NCBI RefSeq assembly: GCF_000468755.1 | Contig: NZ_AWEZ01000045.1 | Span: forward strand, 186,001 to 250,000 | Direction of reading: 5' to 3' | Source: Olsenella profusa F0195 | GTDB lineage: Bacteria; Actinomycetota; Coriobacteriia; Coriobacteriales; Atopobiaceae | DNA: 64,000 bases | Part shown: positions 1 through 9,026 of the stretch, piece by piece | How the letters are laid out: each line of letters opens with the position of its first letter | How positions within the stretch are numbered: the stretch's first letter is position 1 | Translations under genes and position numbers: made by a program | The notes under the pieces: generated by a model | Told to the model about the DNA's origin: nothing | Databases searched by the model: none | Seen by the model: only the letters and a program-made list of their open reading frames with translations

Positions 1-28
1 GAAGGAACCAATCACTCAGGGAGGTCCA

Positions 29-1642
29 ATGATTCACGACGAACTCAAGGCGTGTGGACTCGGGGAATGCCATGGCTCCATCTTGGTGGATGCCTCGCCG
101 GCGGTCCTGGTGGAGAAGGCGCTCGCGTCGAACGAGGGCAGCCTCACGGAGACGGGTGCGCTCGCCGTCAAGACCGGGCGCTACACGGGCCGCTCGCCCC
201 AGGATCGCTTCATCGTCGACACGCCCGACGTACACGACCAGATCGCCTGGGGGTCGGTCAACAAGCCCTTCTCACAGGAGGGCTATGCCAAGGTGAAGGA
301 GGCCGTCTGTGACTACCTTGAGGCGCGCGACCTCTACATCGTCCATGCCATCGCAGGGGCGGATCGACGGTGGGGTCGCACGTTCCTGGTGGTGTGCGAG
401 CGGGCGAGCCAGGCACTCTTCGCCCGTCAGCTGCTCGTTCGTCCCTCTCGTCGCCAGCTCGTGGACTTCGATCCCCAGGACTTCTCGGTGCTGGTGGCTC
501 CGGGCCTCAAGCTCGATCCTGCGGTCTATGGCACGCATTCCGAGGCCGTGGTGCTGCTCAACTTCCAGGAGCATGAGATCCTCATTGCGGGCACCAAGTA
601 CTCCGGAGAGATCAAGAAGTCCATCTTCTCGGTCATGAACTACCTCATGCCCATCGAGGAGAACGTGCTGCCCATGCACTCCTCTGCGAACATGGACCCG
701 CGTACCGGTGAGTCGGCCGTGTTCTTTGGCCTTTCGGGCACCGGCAAGACCACGCTCTCGGCGGATCCCCAGCGCACGCTCATAGGGGACGACGAACATG
801 GGTGGGCCGAGAACAGCATCTTCAACTTCGAGGGTGGCTGCTACGCCAAGGCCATCCGCATCTCCGCGGTCACGGAGCCGGAGATCTTTAACGCCATCCG
901 CTTTGGCTCCATCTGCGAGAACGTGGTCGTCGACCCCGTCTCGCGTAGGCCTGACTACTACGATGACGCGATCACGGAGAACACGCGCGTCGCCTATCCC
1001 ATCGACTTCATTGATAACGCACAGATCATGGGCCAAGGCCGCTACCCCAACGTCGTCATCTTCCTTACCTGCGACTCGTTTGGCGTGCTGCCTCCCATCA
1101 GCAGGCTCGACACCAATGGCGCGATGTATCACTTCCTCTCGGGCTTCACGAGCAAGGTCGCAGGCACCGAGCGCGGCGTCACCGAGCCCACGCCCACGTT
1201 CTCGACGCTCTTTGGCGAGCCCTTCATGCCGCTCTCGCCGCTCCTGTATGCCGACATGTTCGGTAGGAAGATGGATCGTGTGGGCACGCGCGTGTACCTC
1301 ATCAACACGGGGTGGACGGGCGGTCCCTACGGCACGGGCAAGCGTATGGATCTCGCCTCCACACGTCTGATGGTGAGCGCCGCGCTCAACGGCTCGGCCG
1401 AGAACACCCAGTACGTGCACGACCCCGTGCTCAACGTCGACGTCCCCCAGCACATCGAGGGCGTCGACGAGCACGTGCTCAACCCGCGGGACACGTGGGC
1501 GGACAAGGGGGCATACGACAGGTCCGCGCGTTCCCTCGCGCAGATGTTCGTGGACAACGCCGCCGAGAAGTACCCCGACATGGCCGATGAGGTGCGCGCG
1601 GCTGGTCCCCACCCGGACGCCCAGCCCCCTTCCGCCGCGTAG
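29..1642 (+). CDS. pckA: Phosphoenolpyruvate carboxykinase (ATP)
   Basis: Interconverts oxaloacetate plus ATP and PEP, CO2 plus ADP in the cytosol. In anaerobes it often runs toward oxaloacetate to feed fermentation to succinate. The 537-residue length is normal for the ATP-dependent family. The kinase P-loop GLSGTGKTT lies at about residues 234-242, followed by the metal-binding stretch DDEHGW, and the substrate-binding segment TGRYTGRSPQDRF lies near residue 50. GGGAGG sits 7 bases before the ATG, which supports this start. The left edge of the window is only 28 bases upstream, so its promoter is not visible. Identification is secure; the direction of flux is inference. Confidence 0.97.
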   Translation: MIHDELKACGLGECHGSILVDASPAVLVEKALASNEGSLTETGALAVKTGRYTGRSPQDRFIVDTPDVHDQIAWGSVNKPFSQEGYAKVKEAVCDYLEARDLYIVHAIAGADRRWGRTFLVVCERASQALFARQLLVRPSRRQLVDFDPQDFSVLVAPGLKLDPAVYGTHSEAVVLLNFQEHEILIAGTKYSGEIKKSIFSVMNYLMPIEENVLPMHSSANMDPRTGESAVFFGLSGTGKTTLSADPQRTLIGDDEHGWAENSIFNFEGGCYAKAIRISAVTEPEIFNAIRFGSICENVVVDPVSRRPDYYDDAITENTRVAYPIDFIDNAQIMGQGRYPNVVIFLTCDSFGVLPPISRLDTNGAMYHFLSGFTSKVAGTERGVTEPTPTFSTLFGEPFMPLSPLLYADMFGRKMDRVGTRVYLINTGWTGGPYGTGKRMDLASTRLMVSAALNGSAENTQYVHDPVLNVDVPQHIEGVDEHVLNPRDTWADKGAYDRSARSLAQMFVDNAAEKYPDMADEVRAAGPHPDAQPPSAA

Positions 1643-1820
1643 CGCCTCGGCGCGCGCGCCGTTCCCTGTCCCTTTGGTCTGGTCGGCGATGGCGTGGTTT
1701 TTCTTTCTTGATTGCGTGCGGCCTTTTGGCGAGTATTCTGTGGATGGTGGATCCATAGGCCCACCGCGGCTACGGCCGCGACCATGTCCACGCCCACTGG
1801 GGCGCTCTGAAGGGAGACCC

Positions 1821-2894
1821 ATGTCCAACGGCCCATCCTCCAGCCTTACCAGGCGTCAGTTCGTTGGCATTGCCGGCGCGGGCACAGCCCTCTCGGCCCT
1901 TGCGCTCGCAGGCTGCGGCGGCTCCCCGTCGGGCGCCGACGCCAGGTCCATTGACACGCTGCACATCGGGTTCGTGCCCTCGAAGGATCCCGATGACATC
2001 ATCACGACTACCGAGCCCCTGAAACAGATGCTCAAGGACGGGCTCTCCAACCAGGGCTACACCGTCAACGACGTGGACATCACGGTGGGCACGAGCTATG
2101 AGGCCGTCGGGGAGGCGCTGAGCTCGGGCACCACCGACGTGGGCTTCATTCCCGCCGGCACGTACGTGCTCTACTCCGATGGCTGTGAGGTGCTCCTCAC
2201 CGCCACGCGCGATGGCCTGTCCATCGATGCCGACGACGCCAAGGACTGGAACGACCAGAAGCCGACCCAAGCAACCTCCGAGCAGGTCGCGTCCTATCGT
2301 GCCCTCATGATTGCCGGCCCCTCCGACAAGGGCGTCGCGCTTGGGGCCAAGGTCAACGATGGCGAGGATCTCACCTGGGATGACCTTGCGGACGCCAACT
2401 GGAGCATCATGAACTCCTCGTCGTCGGCGGGCTATATCTACCCGTCCCTCTGGCTGAAGGACAACTACCAGAAAACGATCCTCGACCTGCCCCATGCCGT
2501 ACAGGCCGACTCCTACGGCTCTGCGTTCGCGCGCCTTGCCTCGGGCCAGGTCGACGTGCTCTGCGTCTATGCGGACGGCAGGCGCGACTACGAGTCCAAG
2601 TGGCAGTCCGACTACGGTCGGAGCGCCAGCATCTGGGAAGAGACCAACGTGATTGGCGTCACCCAGGCCATCCACAACGACACGGTGAGCTGCAGCAAGT
2701 CCTCGCCCACGATGACCGATGACTTCAAGCGGGCCTTCTCCACGGTCATGATCGACATCGGCAACACCGACGAGGGCAAGCAGGTCATCGCCATCTACAG
2801 CCACAAGGGCTACGTGGAGGCCAAGGACTCCGACTACGATGGGGAGCGCGAGGCCCAGGAACTGATCAAGCAGCTCAAATCCCAGGGTAACTAG
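1821..2894 (+). CDS. phnD: Phosphonate/phosphate-type ABC transporter substrate-binding lipoprotein (PhnD family)
   Basis: Extracytoplasmic solute-binding protein that delivers an organophosphonate, phosphite or related oxyanion to the importer encoded next to it. The 357-residue product starts with a twin-arginine-like TRRQF at residues 10-14, a hydrophobic stretch and a lipobox ending at Cys32 (ALAGC), so it is probably a lipid-anchored surface protein. The mature part has the PhnD pattern, including the opening HIGFVPSKDPDD. An upstream in-frame start is possible, but the ATG at 1821 follows AGGGAG and begins exactly at the signal peptide. The true ligand cannot be read from sequence. A strong hairpin follows the stop codon. 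Confidence 0.88.
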   Translation: MSNGPSSSLTRRQFVGIAGAGTALSALALAGCGGSPSGADARSIDTLHIGFVPSKDPDDIITTTEPLKQMLKDGLSNQGYTVNDVDITVGTSYEAVGEALSSGTTDVGFIPAGTYVLYSDGCEVLLTATRDGLSIDADDAKDWNDQKPTQATSEQVASYRALMIAGPSDKGVALGAKVNDGEDLTWDDLADANWSIMNSSSSAGYIYPSLWLKDNYQKTILDLPHAVQADSYGSAFARLASGQVDVLCVYADGRRDYESKWQSDYGRSASIWEETNVIGVTQAIHNDTVSCSKSSPTMTDDFKRAFSTVMIDIGNTDEGKQVIAIYSHKGYVEAKDSDYDGEREAQELIKQLKSQGN

Positions 2895-2904
2895 CATGCG
2901 ACCC

Positions 2905-2938
2905 GAGGCCCGGCGCGGCGTCCAGCCCACCGGGCCTC
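2905..2938 (+). terminator. Intercistronic hairpin after phnD
   Basis: A perfect 9-bp inverted repeat (GAGGCCCGG at 2905-2913 and CCGGGCCTC at 2930-2938) with a 16-base GC-rich loop lies between the binding-protein gene and the ATPase gene. There is no T-run. Hairpins at this position in ABC operons commonly stabilise the binding-protein mRNA or partly terminate transcription so that the binding protein is made in excess. That role is inferred here. Confidence 0.45.
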
Positions 2939-2987
2939 TCTCGTGCACGCCTGGCACATCCGCCATCCATCATCGAATGGGACGCAC

Positions 2988-3788
2988 ATGATCGAGTTCT
3001 CCCACATGTATATGAGGTATCCCAATGGCTTTGAGGCGCTCAAGGACGTCGACCTCACCATCGAGGACGGGCGCTTCGTGGCCATCATCGGCCGTTCGGG
3101 CGCGGGCAAGTCGACCCTCATCCGCACCGTCAACCGCCTGAACCCCATCAGCCAGGGCACGATCGTAGTCGATGGCACCGACGTGGGAAGCCTGCACGGC
3201 GCCTCGCTCAGGAAGTTTCGGCGCAACATCGGCATGATCTTCCAGTCGTTCAACCTCATCACGCGCACGACCGTCATCAAGAACGTGCTCACGGCATTCG
3301 TGCCCGACGTTCCCTGGTGGCGTTCCGTCCTGGGCATCTTCACCAAGGACGAGAGGCTGAGGGCGCTGGAATCCCTCGACAAGATGGGCATCCTGGATAA
3401 GGCCTACGTCCGCGTGGACCAGCTCTCCGGCGGCCAGCAGCAGCGTGTGGCACTGGCGCGCACGCTCACGCAGGATCCCACGATCATCCTGGCCGACGAG
3501 CCCGTGGCCTCCCTCGACCCCATGACGGCCCGGCGCGTGATGGGCGACCTCAAGCGCATCAACCAGGAGATGGGCATCACCGTCCTGCTCAACATCCACC
3601 ATGTGGACCTGGCCCTGGAGTACTGCGACAGCGTGCTGGGCATCAGTGCGGGCGAGGTCGTGTACTGGGGTGACGCCAGGGACGTCAACCAGTCCGTGCT
3701 CGCGAGGATCTATGGTGCGGACGAGGCGGCCCACCTGCTGGACGAGAGGATCCCCGAGGGAGGGGAGGGCGCCGATGGGAACGAGTAG
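2988..3788 (+). CDS. phnC: Phosphonate-type ABC transporter ATP-binding protein (PhnC family)
   Basis: ATPase subunit that energises import by the PhnE-type permeases encoded downstream. The 266-residue product has Walker A GRSGAGKST at residues 35-43, signature LSGGQQQR at 146-153, and a Walker B followed by DEPVASLDP. Homology to the family begins at MIEFSHMYMRYPNG, so the ATG at 2988 is preferred over a longer in-frame extension. The first permease gene overlaps its 3' end by 14 bases, which indicates translational coupling. The family is clear; the substrate is not determined. Confidence 0.92.
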   Translation: MIEFSHMYMRYPNGFEALKDVDLTIEDGRFVAIIGRSGAGKSTLIRTVNRLNPISQGTIVVDGTDVGSLHGASLRKFRRNIGMIFQSFNLITRTTVIKNVLTAFVPDVPWWRSVLGIFTKDERLRALESLDKMGILDKAYVRVDQLSGGQQQRVALARTLTQDPTIILADEPVASLDPMTARRVMGDLKRINQEMGITVLLNIHHVDLALEYCDSVLGISAGEVVYWGDARDVNQSVLARIYGADEAAHLLDERIPEGGEGADGNE

Positions 3789-4644
3789 GGGCGGGGGGCC
3801 CACCATCTCAGGCGGCATCCGCCTCACGGCCTTCGACCACATCTTCAGGCCGACGACCATCACGCTGCCCAACGGCTCCACGGTCACCAAGCGGGCGAGC
3901 AGGGTTCCTTTGGCCGCCCTGTTCATCCTGGCGCTCTCGGTGCTCTCCATACGGGTCACCAAATTCGACCCCGCGGTGCTCGCCGCCAGGGGCTCCGCCT
4001 TCTTCGACATCCTGAGGGCCATGGCTCCCCCCAACTGGTCGTACATGGGTGACGTGTGGCAGCCGCTGTTCGACACCATCAAGATGTCGCTGCTGGGCTC
4101 GTTCGTCGGCTCGGTCCTCGTGATCCCCTTTGCCGTCGCGGCCTCCACCAACATCGTGCACAGTCGTGTGGTCGTCGCCATCATGCGCCTGCTGCTGAGC
4201 ATCATCCGCACGCTGCCTACCATCGTCACGGCGCTCATCGCCACCTACATCTTTGGCCTGGGCACGCTGGCGGGCACGACGGCCATTGCGGTCTTCACCT
4301 TTGCCTACGTGGGCAAGATCCTCTACGAGGAGATCGAGGTCGTCGACATGGGCGCCTTCGAGGCCATGGAGGCCATGGGCGCGGGCAAGGTACGCGCCTG
4401 TCGGTGGGCCATCCTGCCGCAGATTGCGCCGTCCTACCTCTCCAACTGCCTCTACTGCTTCGAGGGCAATGTGCGCTATGCCTCCATCTTGGGCTATGTG
4501 GGCGCCGGCGGCCTGGGCCTGCTCCTCAACGAGCGTCTCGGCTGGCGCATGTATCCCGACGTGGGCATGGTGATCGTGGCGCTGTTCGTGACCGTGTTCG
4601 TCATCGAGACCGTCAGCCGTGCCGCGCGCAGGCGCCTGAGCTAG
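3775..4644 (+). CDS. phnE: Phosphonate-type ABC transporter permease, first (PhnE family)
   Basis: Integral membrane permease of the importer. The 289-residue protein has a cytosolic N-terminus of about 45 residues, then hydrophobic segments starting at LAALFILALSVLS. The EAA-type loop that contacts the ATPase (EAMEAMGAGKVRACRWAILP) is followed by the family-typical GYVGAGGLG near the C-terminus. The ATG at 3775 lies inside phnC and overlaps it by 14 bases. Having two consecutive PhnE permeases suggests a heterodimeric channel. Confidence 0.9.
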   Translation: MGTSRGGGPTISGGIRLTAFDHIFRPTTITLPNGSTVTKRASRVPLAALFILALSVLSIRVTKFDPAVLAARGSAFFDILRAMAPPNWSYMGDVWQPLFDTIKMSLLGSFVGSVLVIPFAVAASTNIVHSRVVVAIMRLLLSIIRTLPTIVTALIATYIFGLGTLAGTTAIAVFTFAYVGKILYEEIEVVDMGAFEAMEAMGAGKVRACRWAILPQIAPSYLSNCLYCFEGNVRYASILGYVGAGGLGLLLNERLGWRMYPDVGMVIVALFVTVFVIETVSRAARRRLS

Positions 4645-4654
4645 GGGGTGGCCC

Positions 4655-5467
4655 ATGAATGACAGCATCCGGCGCGCCTACGAGGAGCGCCCGCGTCCGT
4701 GGGTCTTCGAGCTTGCCGTGACGCTGGTGGTCGTGGCGCTGCTCGTGTGGAGCGGCAGCGCCGTCGAGGCGGCGGGCACGGGGCAGAACGGCACGCAGAT
4801 AGCCCTCAACATCCTGGGCGGCATCGCGCACCCTGACCCGTCCCTGCTGTTCAACCTCACGACGCAGGGCGTTCCCTACCTGCTCCTCGAGACCATCTGC
4901 ATAGCGTTCCTCGGCACGGTCGTCGGGGCCATCATCTCCATCCCACTGGCGTTCTTGGCCTCGTCGAATCTCGTCTCCCAGCCCATCGCCCTCATCGCCC
5001 GCCTCCTCATCATGGCCGTGCGTACCATCCCACCCTTCGTCTACGGCCTCATGTTCGTGCGCGTGACCGGTCCGGGGGCCTTTGCGGGCCTGCTCACGAT
5101 GTCGCTGTGCTCCGTGGGCATGGTGTGCAAGATGTACATCGAGTCCATCGAGGACCTCGACAGGCGCGTGCTGGAGTCGCTCGACGCCGAGGGTTGCACC
5201 ACCTGGCGCAAGATTCGCTTCGGCGTGATTCCCCAGCTGGCCTCGAGCTTTGTCTCGACGGCCATCTACCGCTTTGACATGAACCTCCGCGACGCCACGG
5301 TGCTGGGCCTCGTGGGTGCCGGCGGCATCGGCGCGCCGCTCATCTTTGCCATGAACAGCTACCGGTGGAACCAGGCGGGATCCATCCTCGTGGGGTTGGT
5401 CGTGCTCATCCTCGTGGTGGAGTGGGTCTCCACGCGCATCAGGACCAGGCTCACGCGGGGGGCGTAG
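4655..5467 (+). CDS. phnE: Phosphonate-type ABC transporter permease, second (PhnE family)
   Basis: Second membrane permease, 270 residues, starting 10 bases after the first permease gene. It has a hydrophobic segment at about residues 17-35 (LAVTLVVVALLVW), further membrane spans, and the EAA-type loop with ESLDAEGCTTWRKIRFGVIP. The GLVGAGGIGAPL motif is shared with the first permease. The two probably pair as a heterodimer on PhnC. The metallophosphatase gene follows after 3 bases, so all five genes form one transcription unit. Confidence 0.9.
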   Translation: MNDSIRRAYEERPRPWVFELAVTLVVVALLVWSGSAVEAAGTGQNGTQIALNILGGIAHPDPSLLFNLTTQGVPYLLLETICIAFLGTVVGAIISIPLAFLASSNLVSQPIALIARLLIMAVRTIPPFVYGLMFVRVTGPGAFAGLLTMSLCSVGMVCKMYIESIEDLDRRVLESLDAEGCTTWRKIRFGVIPQLASSFVSTAIYRFDMNLRDATVLGLVGAGGIGAPLIFAMNSYRWNQAGSILVGLVVLILVVEWVSTRIRTRLTRGA

Positions 5468-5470
5468 CCC

Positions 5471-7018
5471 ATGGGCCGCACATCCCTGCGCGTGGTGTTC
5501 ACCTCGGACACCCATGGGCACCTCCTGCCGGTGGACTATGCCACGGGCGCGCGCCTGGGTGCGGGCGTCTCGGCGATTGCACGCTCGGCATGGGAGGGTC
5601 CGGAGGCATCCGGCGTGCCTCGCGGCGACACCCTGGTGATCGATGGGGGCGACAGCCTGCAGGGCACGCCCCTCATGCGACGGTGGATGCAGCGGGGCGC
5701 CCTGGGCACGAACCCCGCCGCACGCGCGTTCAACGCCCTGGGCGTGGACGTCTTCACCCTGGGCAACCACGACTTCAACTTTGGCCGCGACATCCTTGCG
5801 GGCTACCTCCAGGACATGGATGGCCAGTGCGTCTGCGCCAATGTCACGGACGCGCGCCGGGAGCTCCCCATCGTGCCCTGGGTCATGCGGACGCTGGAGA
5901 GCGGCCTCGTCGTGGGCATCACGGGCATCGTCACGGACTACGTGAACGTGTGGGAGCGTCCCGGGAACCTCGACGGTCTCGTGGTGGGCGACACCATGGA
6001 GGCGGCGCGTCGCGTGGCGCACGAGCTTGCCGGCGCGTGCGACGTCTCGATCTGCATCTACCATGGGGGTTTCGAGGAGGATCTCGAGACGGGGCGCCGG
6101 CTCTCTCCCACGCGCGAGAACCTGGCCTGCGAGATGGCGCGCGGCTGTGGCTTCGACCTCCTGCTCACGGGGCACCAACATATGGCCGTTCCCGGCGTGC
6201 GGATTGGCTCCACCTGGGCGGTGCAGCCGGCAGCCAACGCGCTGCACTACGTCGACGTGCGGGGTACATGGGATGATGGGGCGGGCATGAGCTGGACGTC
6301 CCACCTGGTGCCTGCGGGAGCCTCCGTGGACGGGCGCGTCGTGCGTGCGCTCTCCTCCCTCGAGGAGGATGTCGAGCGATGGCTTGATGAGCCCGTGGGC
6401 AGGCTGGTCGAGGCCATCCCCTGCGAGGGGAAGCTGGATGTGGCGCTCTCGGGCAGCCGCGTGGCCACGCTCGTCAACGCGGCGCAACTTGATGCCACGG
6501 GTGCGGACCTGTCCTGCACGGCGCTGCCCAACGGGGCCGTGGGCCTGGGCGAGGTGGTCACCCAGCGCGCCATCTGCGTGGCCTACCCCTTCTCCAACCT
6601 GCTCATGGTGCTGAGCGTGTCCCGGGAGGCGCTCAGGGGTGCCCTCGAGCGCTGCGCTTCCTACCTGGAGCTCGACGAGTCAGGCTCGCCACGCGTGAGC
6701 GACCTCTTCCTGCGTCCCAAGGAGGAGCACTACAACTTCGACCTCTATGAGGGCATCAGTGCCGTGGCGGACCTGAGTCGCCCCGTGGGAGAACGCATCG
6801 TCTCGCTCGCACTGGCGGATGGTGGCCCTGTGCCCGACGTCATGCGGCTCGCCTGCAACGACTACCGTGCCACGGGCACGGGTGGCTACGGGATGCTGGG
6901 GGAGTGCCCGGTCGTGGGCACCGTCGCCGTCGAGGTGCCCGACCTGCTCGCCCGCTTCCTCGAGGGGCACTCGCCCTGGGAGCCTTCCCGTCACCGGGGC
7001 CTGCGCTTCGTGTGGTAG
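5471..7018 (+). CDS. Cytosolic bifunctional metallophosphatase/5'-nucleotidase family protein
   Basis: Calcineurin-like phosphoesterase fused to a 5'-nucleotidase C-terminal domain, the layout of UshA and CpdB. The two-metal site is visible: DTHGH at residues 13-17, GGD at 59-61, GNHD at 98-101, YHGG near 200 and GHQH at 234-237. The second half (about 330-515) is the nucleotide-binding domain. Most family members are exported, but this one has neither a signal peptide nor a membrane anchor, because the catalytic motif starts at residue 13. Its position 3 bases behind the importer suggests it acts inside the cell on the imported compound or releases phosphate from nucleotides. The substrate is unknown. 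Confidence 0.82.
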   Translation: MGRTSLRVVFTSDTHGHLLPVDYATGARLGAGVSAIARSAWEGPEASGVPRGDTLVIDGGDSLQGTPLMRRWMQRGALGTNPAARAFNALGVDVFTLGNHDFNFGRDILAGYLQDMDGQCVCANVTDARRELPIVPWVMRTLESGLVVGITGIVTDYVNVWERPGNLDGLVVGDTMEAARRVAHELAGACDVSICIYHGGFEEDLETGRRLSPTRENLACEMARGCGFDLLLTGHQHMAVPGVRIGSTWAVQPAANALHYVDVRGTWDDGAGMSWTSHLVPAGASVDGRVVRALSSLEEDVERWLDEPVGRLVEAIPCEGKLDVALSGSRVATLVNAAQLDATGADLSCTALPNGAVGLGEVVTQRAICVAYPFSNLLMVLSVSREALRGALERCASYLELDESGSPRVSDLFLRPKEEHYNFDLYEGISAVADLSRPVGERIVSLALADGGPVPDVMRLACNDYRATGTGGYGMLGECPVVGTVAVEVPDLLARFLEGHSPWEPSRHRGLRFVW

Positions 7019-7202
7019 GGCATCTACCGTCGCGTTTGCCGATGACACGCTTCCTCTAGCCGCCTCGGGAAGTGAAGCCGCCCCTCCAGCCCATGTGTGG
7101 GGCTACCATCTTCTCTTGGCGTACGTCTTCCGGGGCGCGCGCCTCCATAGGGGGCCGCGCACCGTGGGGACGATGTGGGCCACCGGAGGGGAGAGGAGTG
7201 CC

Positions 7203-9026
7203 ATGGCGCGCATGCATGTCATGGAGCGCAGCGAAGAGCAGCAGATCATGGATGAGCTGCACGCGGCGCTGGGACGGAGGCTGGCCGTCAGCTCGCTGGC
7301 GCCCTGCCCGGTGGAGTTCACGATGGCGTTCGTGGACATGTGCTCCACGCAGAGCTGCGGTAAGTGCACACCCTGCCGCGTGGGGCTGAGGACACTCAGG
7401 CACCTGCTGTCGGACGTGCTCAACGGCTCGGCCACGATGGATACGCTTACGGAGATCGAGCGCCTCTCGAGGAGTGTCTACCTCTCGGCGGATTGTGCCA
7501 TCGGCTTTGAGGCCGGTGCCATGGCGCTGCGGGCGGTCAAGGGCTTCCATGACGACTTCATGCACCATATCACCCGTCGCTCGTGCGGCTTCGAGCAGTC
7601 GAGCCTCGTGCCCTGCGTCTCCGGGTGTCCCGCAGGCGTGGACATCCCGGGTTACATCGCCCTTGTCGCCGCCGGTCGCAATACGGATGCCGTGCGTCTC
7701 ATCCGCAAGGACAATCCGCTGCCGCTTGTGTGCGGCCTCGTGTGCGAGCATCCCTGCGAGATCAACTGCCGCCGTGGCATGATTGACGATCCCATGAACA
7801 TCCGTGCCATCAAGCGCTATGCCTGCGAGCACATGGAGGGGAGCTACATGCCTCGGATGGCCGAGGGGACCGGAAAGGAGATAGCCGTCGTTGGTGGCGG
7901 GCCTGCCGGCCTCAGCTGTGCCTACTACCTCACGCTCATGGGGCACCATGTCACGATCCTCGAGCAGCGCAAGCACCTGGGCGGCATGCTGCGCTATGGC
8001 ATCCCGGCCTATCGTCTTCCGCGCGAGCAGCTCGACGGCGAGATTCAATGGATCCTCGGCCGCGGCATCGATGTGGTGCGTGAGACACGGGTGACGGACA
8101 TCGCTGCGTTGAGGGACGCCCACGATGCCGTCTATATCGCCATTGGTGCGCATGCTGATCGCAAGCTTGGACTCGACGGCGAGGATGCTGAAGGCGTTGC
8201 CTCTGCCGTTGACATGCTGCGCGCCATAGGGGACGACGAGACGCCGGACTTCTCCGGCCAGCGCGTGTGCATCATCGGTGGTGGCAACGTGGCCATGGAC
8301 GCCGCACGCTCCTCGGTGCGCTGTGGGGCTGACAAGGTCACGATCGTCTACCGTCGCCGCGTGGCGGACATGACCGCCCAGGACGAGGAGATCGGGGGTG
8401 CCGAGGCGGAGGGCTGTGAGCTCCTGCAGCTCAACGCACCCGTGCGCATCGAGACCGACGAGGCGGGTGCGGTGTGTGGCCTTGTCGTGCAGCCACAGGT
8501 CATTGGTGCCTTCAAGGGTGGGCGGCCGGCGCCACGCCCTGCCGATGCCTCCGAGGTGACGCTGCCCTGCGAACGCGTCATCGTCGCCATCGGCCAGGCC
8601 ATCGACTCCGCGCCCTTCGAGGAGGGGGGCTTTCAGACCAAGCACGGCAGGTTCGTCACCAAGAGCGACGCCTCGGCGCTGGGATTCGACGACGTGTATG
8701 TGGGTGGCGACTGCCAGAGTGGCCCTGCGACGGTCATCCGGGCCATCAACGCCGGCAAGATCGCTGCGGGCAACATCGACAACTACCTCGGTTTCAATCA
8801 CAAGATCGAGCTTGACTTCGACATCCCTCCCATACAGTTTCGGGATGTGGGTCCCTGTGGCCGGTCGGAGACCACCCTCAGGGAGGCCGACGAGCGCGTG
8901 CGCGACTTTGACGAGATAGAGGTGGGCCTCTCCAAGGAGGAGGTCATGCAGGAGGCATCGCGATGCCTGCACTGCGACCACTTTGGCTATGGTGCGTTCC
9001 GCGGGGGGAGGGTGTTCGAGTGGTAA
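7203..9026 (+). CDS. FAD-dependent NAD(P)H oxidoreductase, GltD-like with N-terminal NuoF-type Fe-S module
   Basis: Probable electron-transfer partner of the hydrogenase encoded next. Three parts can be read in 607 residues. A short module carries the NuoF C-terminal cluster motif (SCGKCTPCR at 51-59, plus Cys98) without the NuoF flavin/NAD domain. A GltD-type double-cluster region holds Cys138, 142, 177, 181, 185 and 189. The FAD/NADPH core has GGGPAG at 231-236 and GGGNVAMDAARS near 359; the following VYRRR is typical of NADPH-preferring GltD/NfnB proteins. The C-terminus ends in CLHCDHFG. The ATG at 7203 follows GGGGAGAGGAG. It overlaps the hydA start by 7 bases. A role coupling NADPH to H2, possibly by bifurcation, is inference. 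Confidence 0.85.
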   Translation: MARMHVMERSEEQQIMDELHAALGRRLAVSSLAPCPVEFTMAFVDMCSTQSCGKCTPCRVGLRTLRHLLSDVLNGSATMDTLTEIERLSRSVYLSADCAIGFEAGAMALRAVKGFHDDFMHHITRRSCGFEQSSLVPCVSGCPAGVDIPGYIALVAAGRNTDAVRLIRKDNPLPLVCGLVCEHPCEINCRRGMIDDPMNIRAIKRYACEHMEGSYMPRMAEGTGKEIAVVGGGPAGLSCAYYLTLMGHHVTILEQRKHLGGMLRYGIPAYRLPREQLDGEIQWILGRGIDVVRETRVTDIAALRDAHDAVYIAIGAHADRKLGLDGEDAEGVASAVDMLRAIGDDETPDFSGQRVCIIGGGNVAMDAARSSVRCGADKVTIVYRRRVADMTAQDEEIGGAEAEGCELLQLNAPVRIETDEAGAVCGLVVQPQVIGAFKGGRPAPRPADASEVTLPCERVIVAIGQAIDSAPFEEGGFQTKHGRFVTKSDASALGFDDVYVGGDCQSGPATVIRAINAGKIAAGNIDNYLGFNHKIELDFDIPPIQFRDVGPCGRSETTLREADERVRDFDEIEVGLSKEEVMQEASRCLHCDHFGYGAFRGGRVFEW

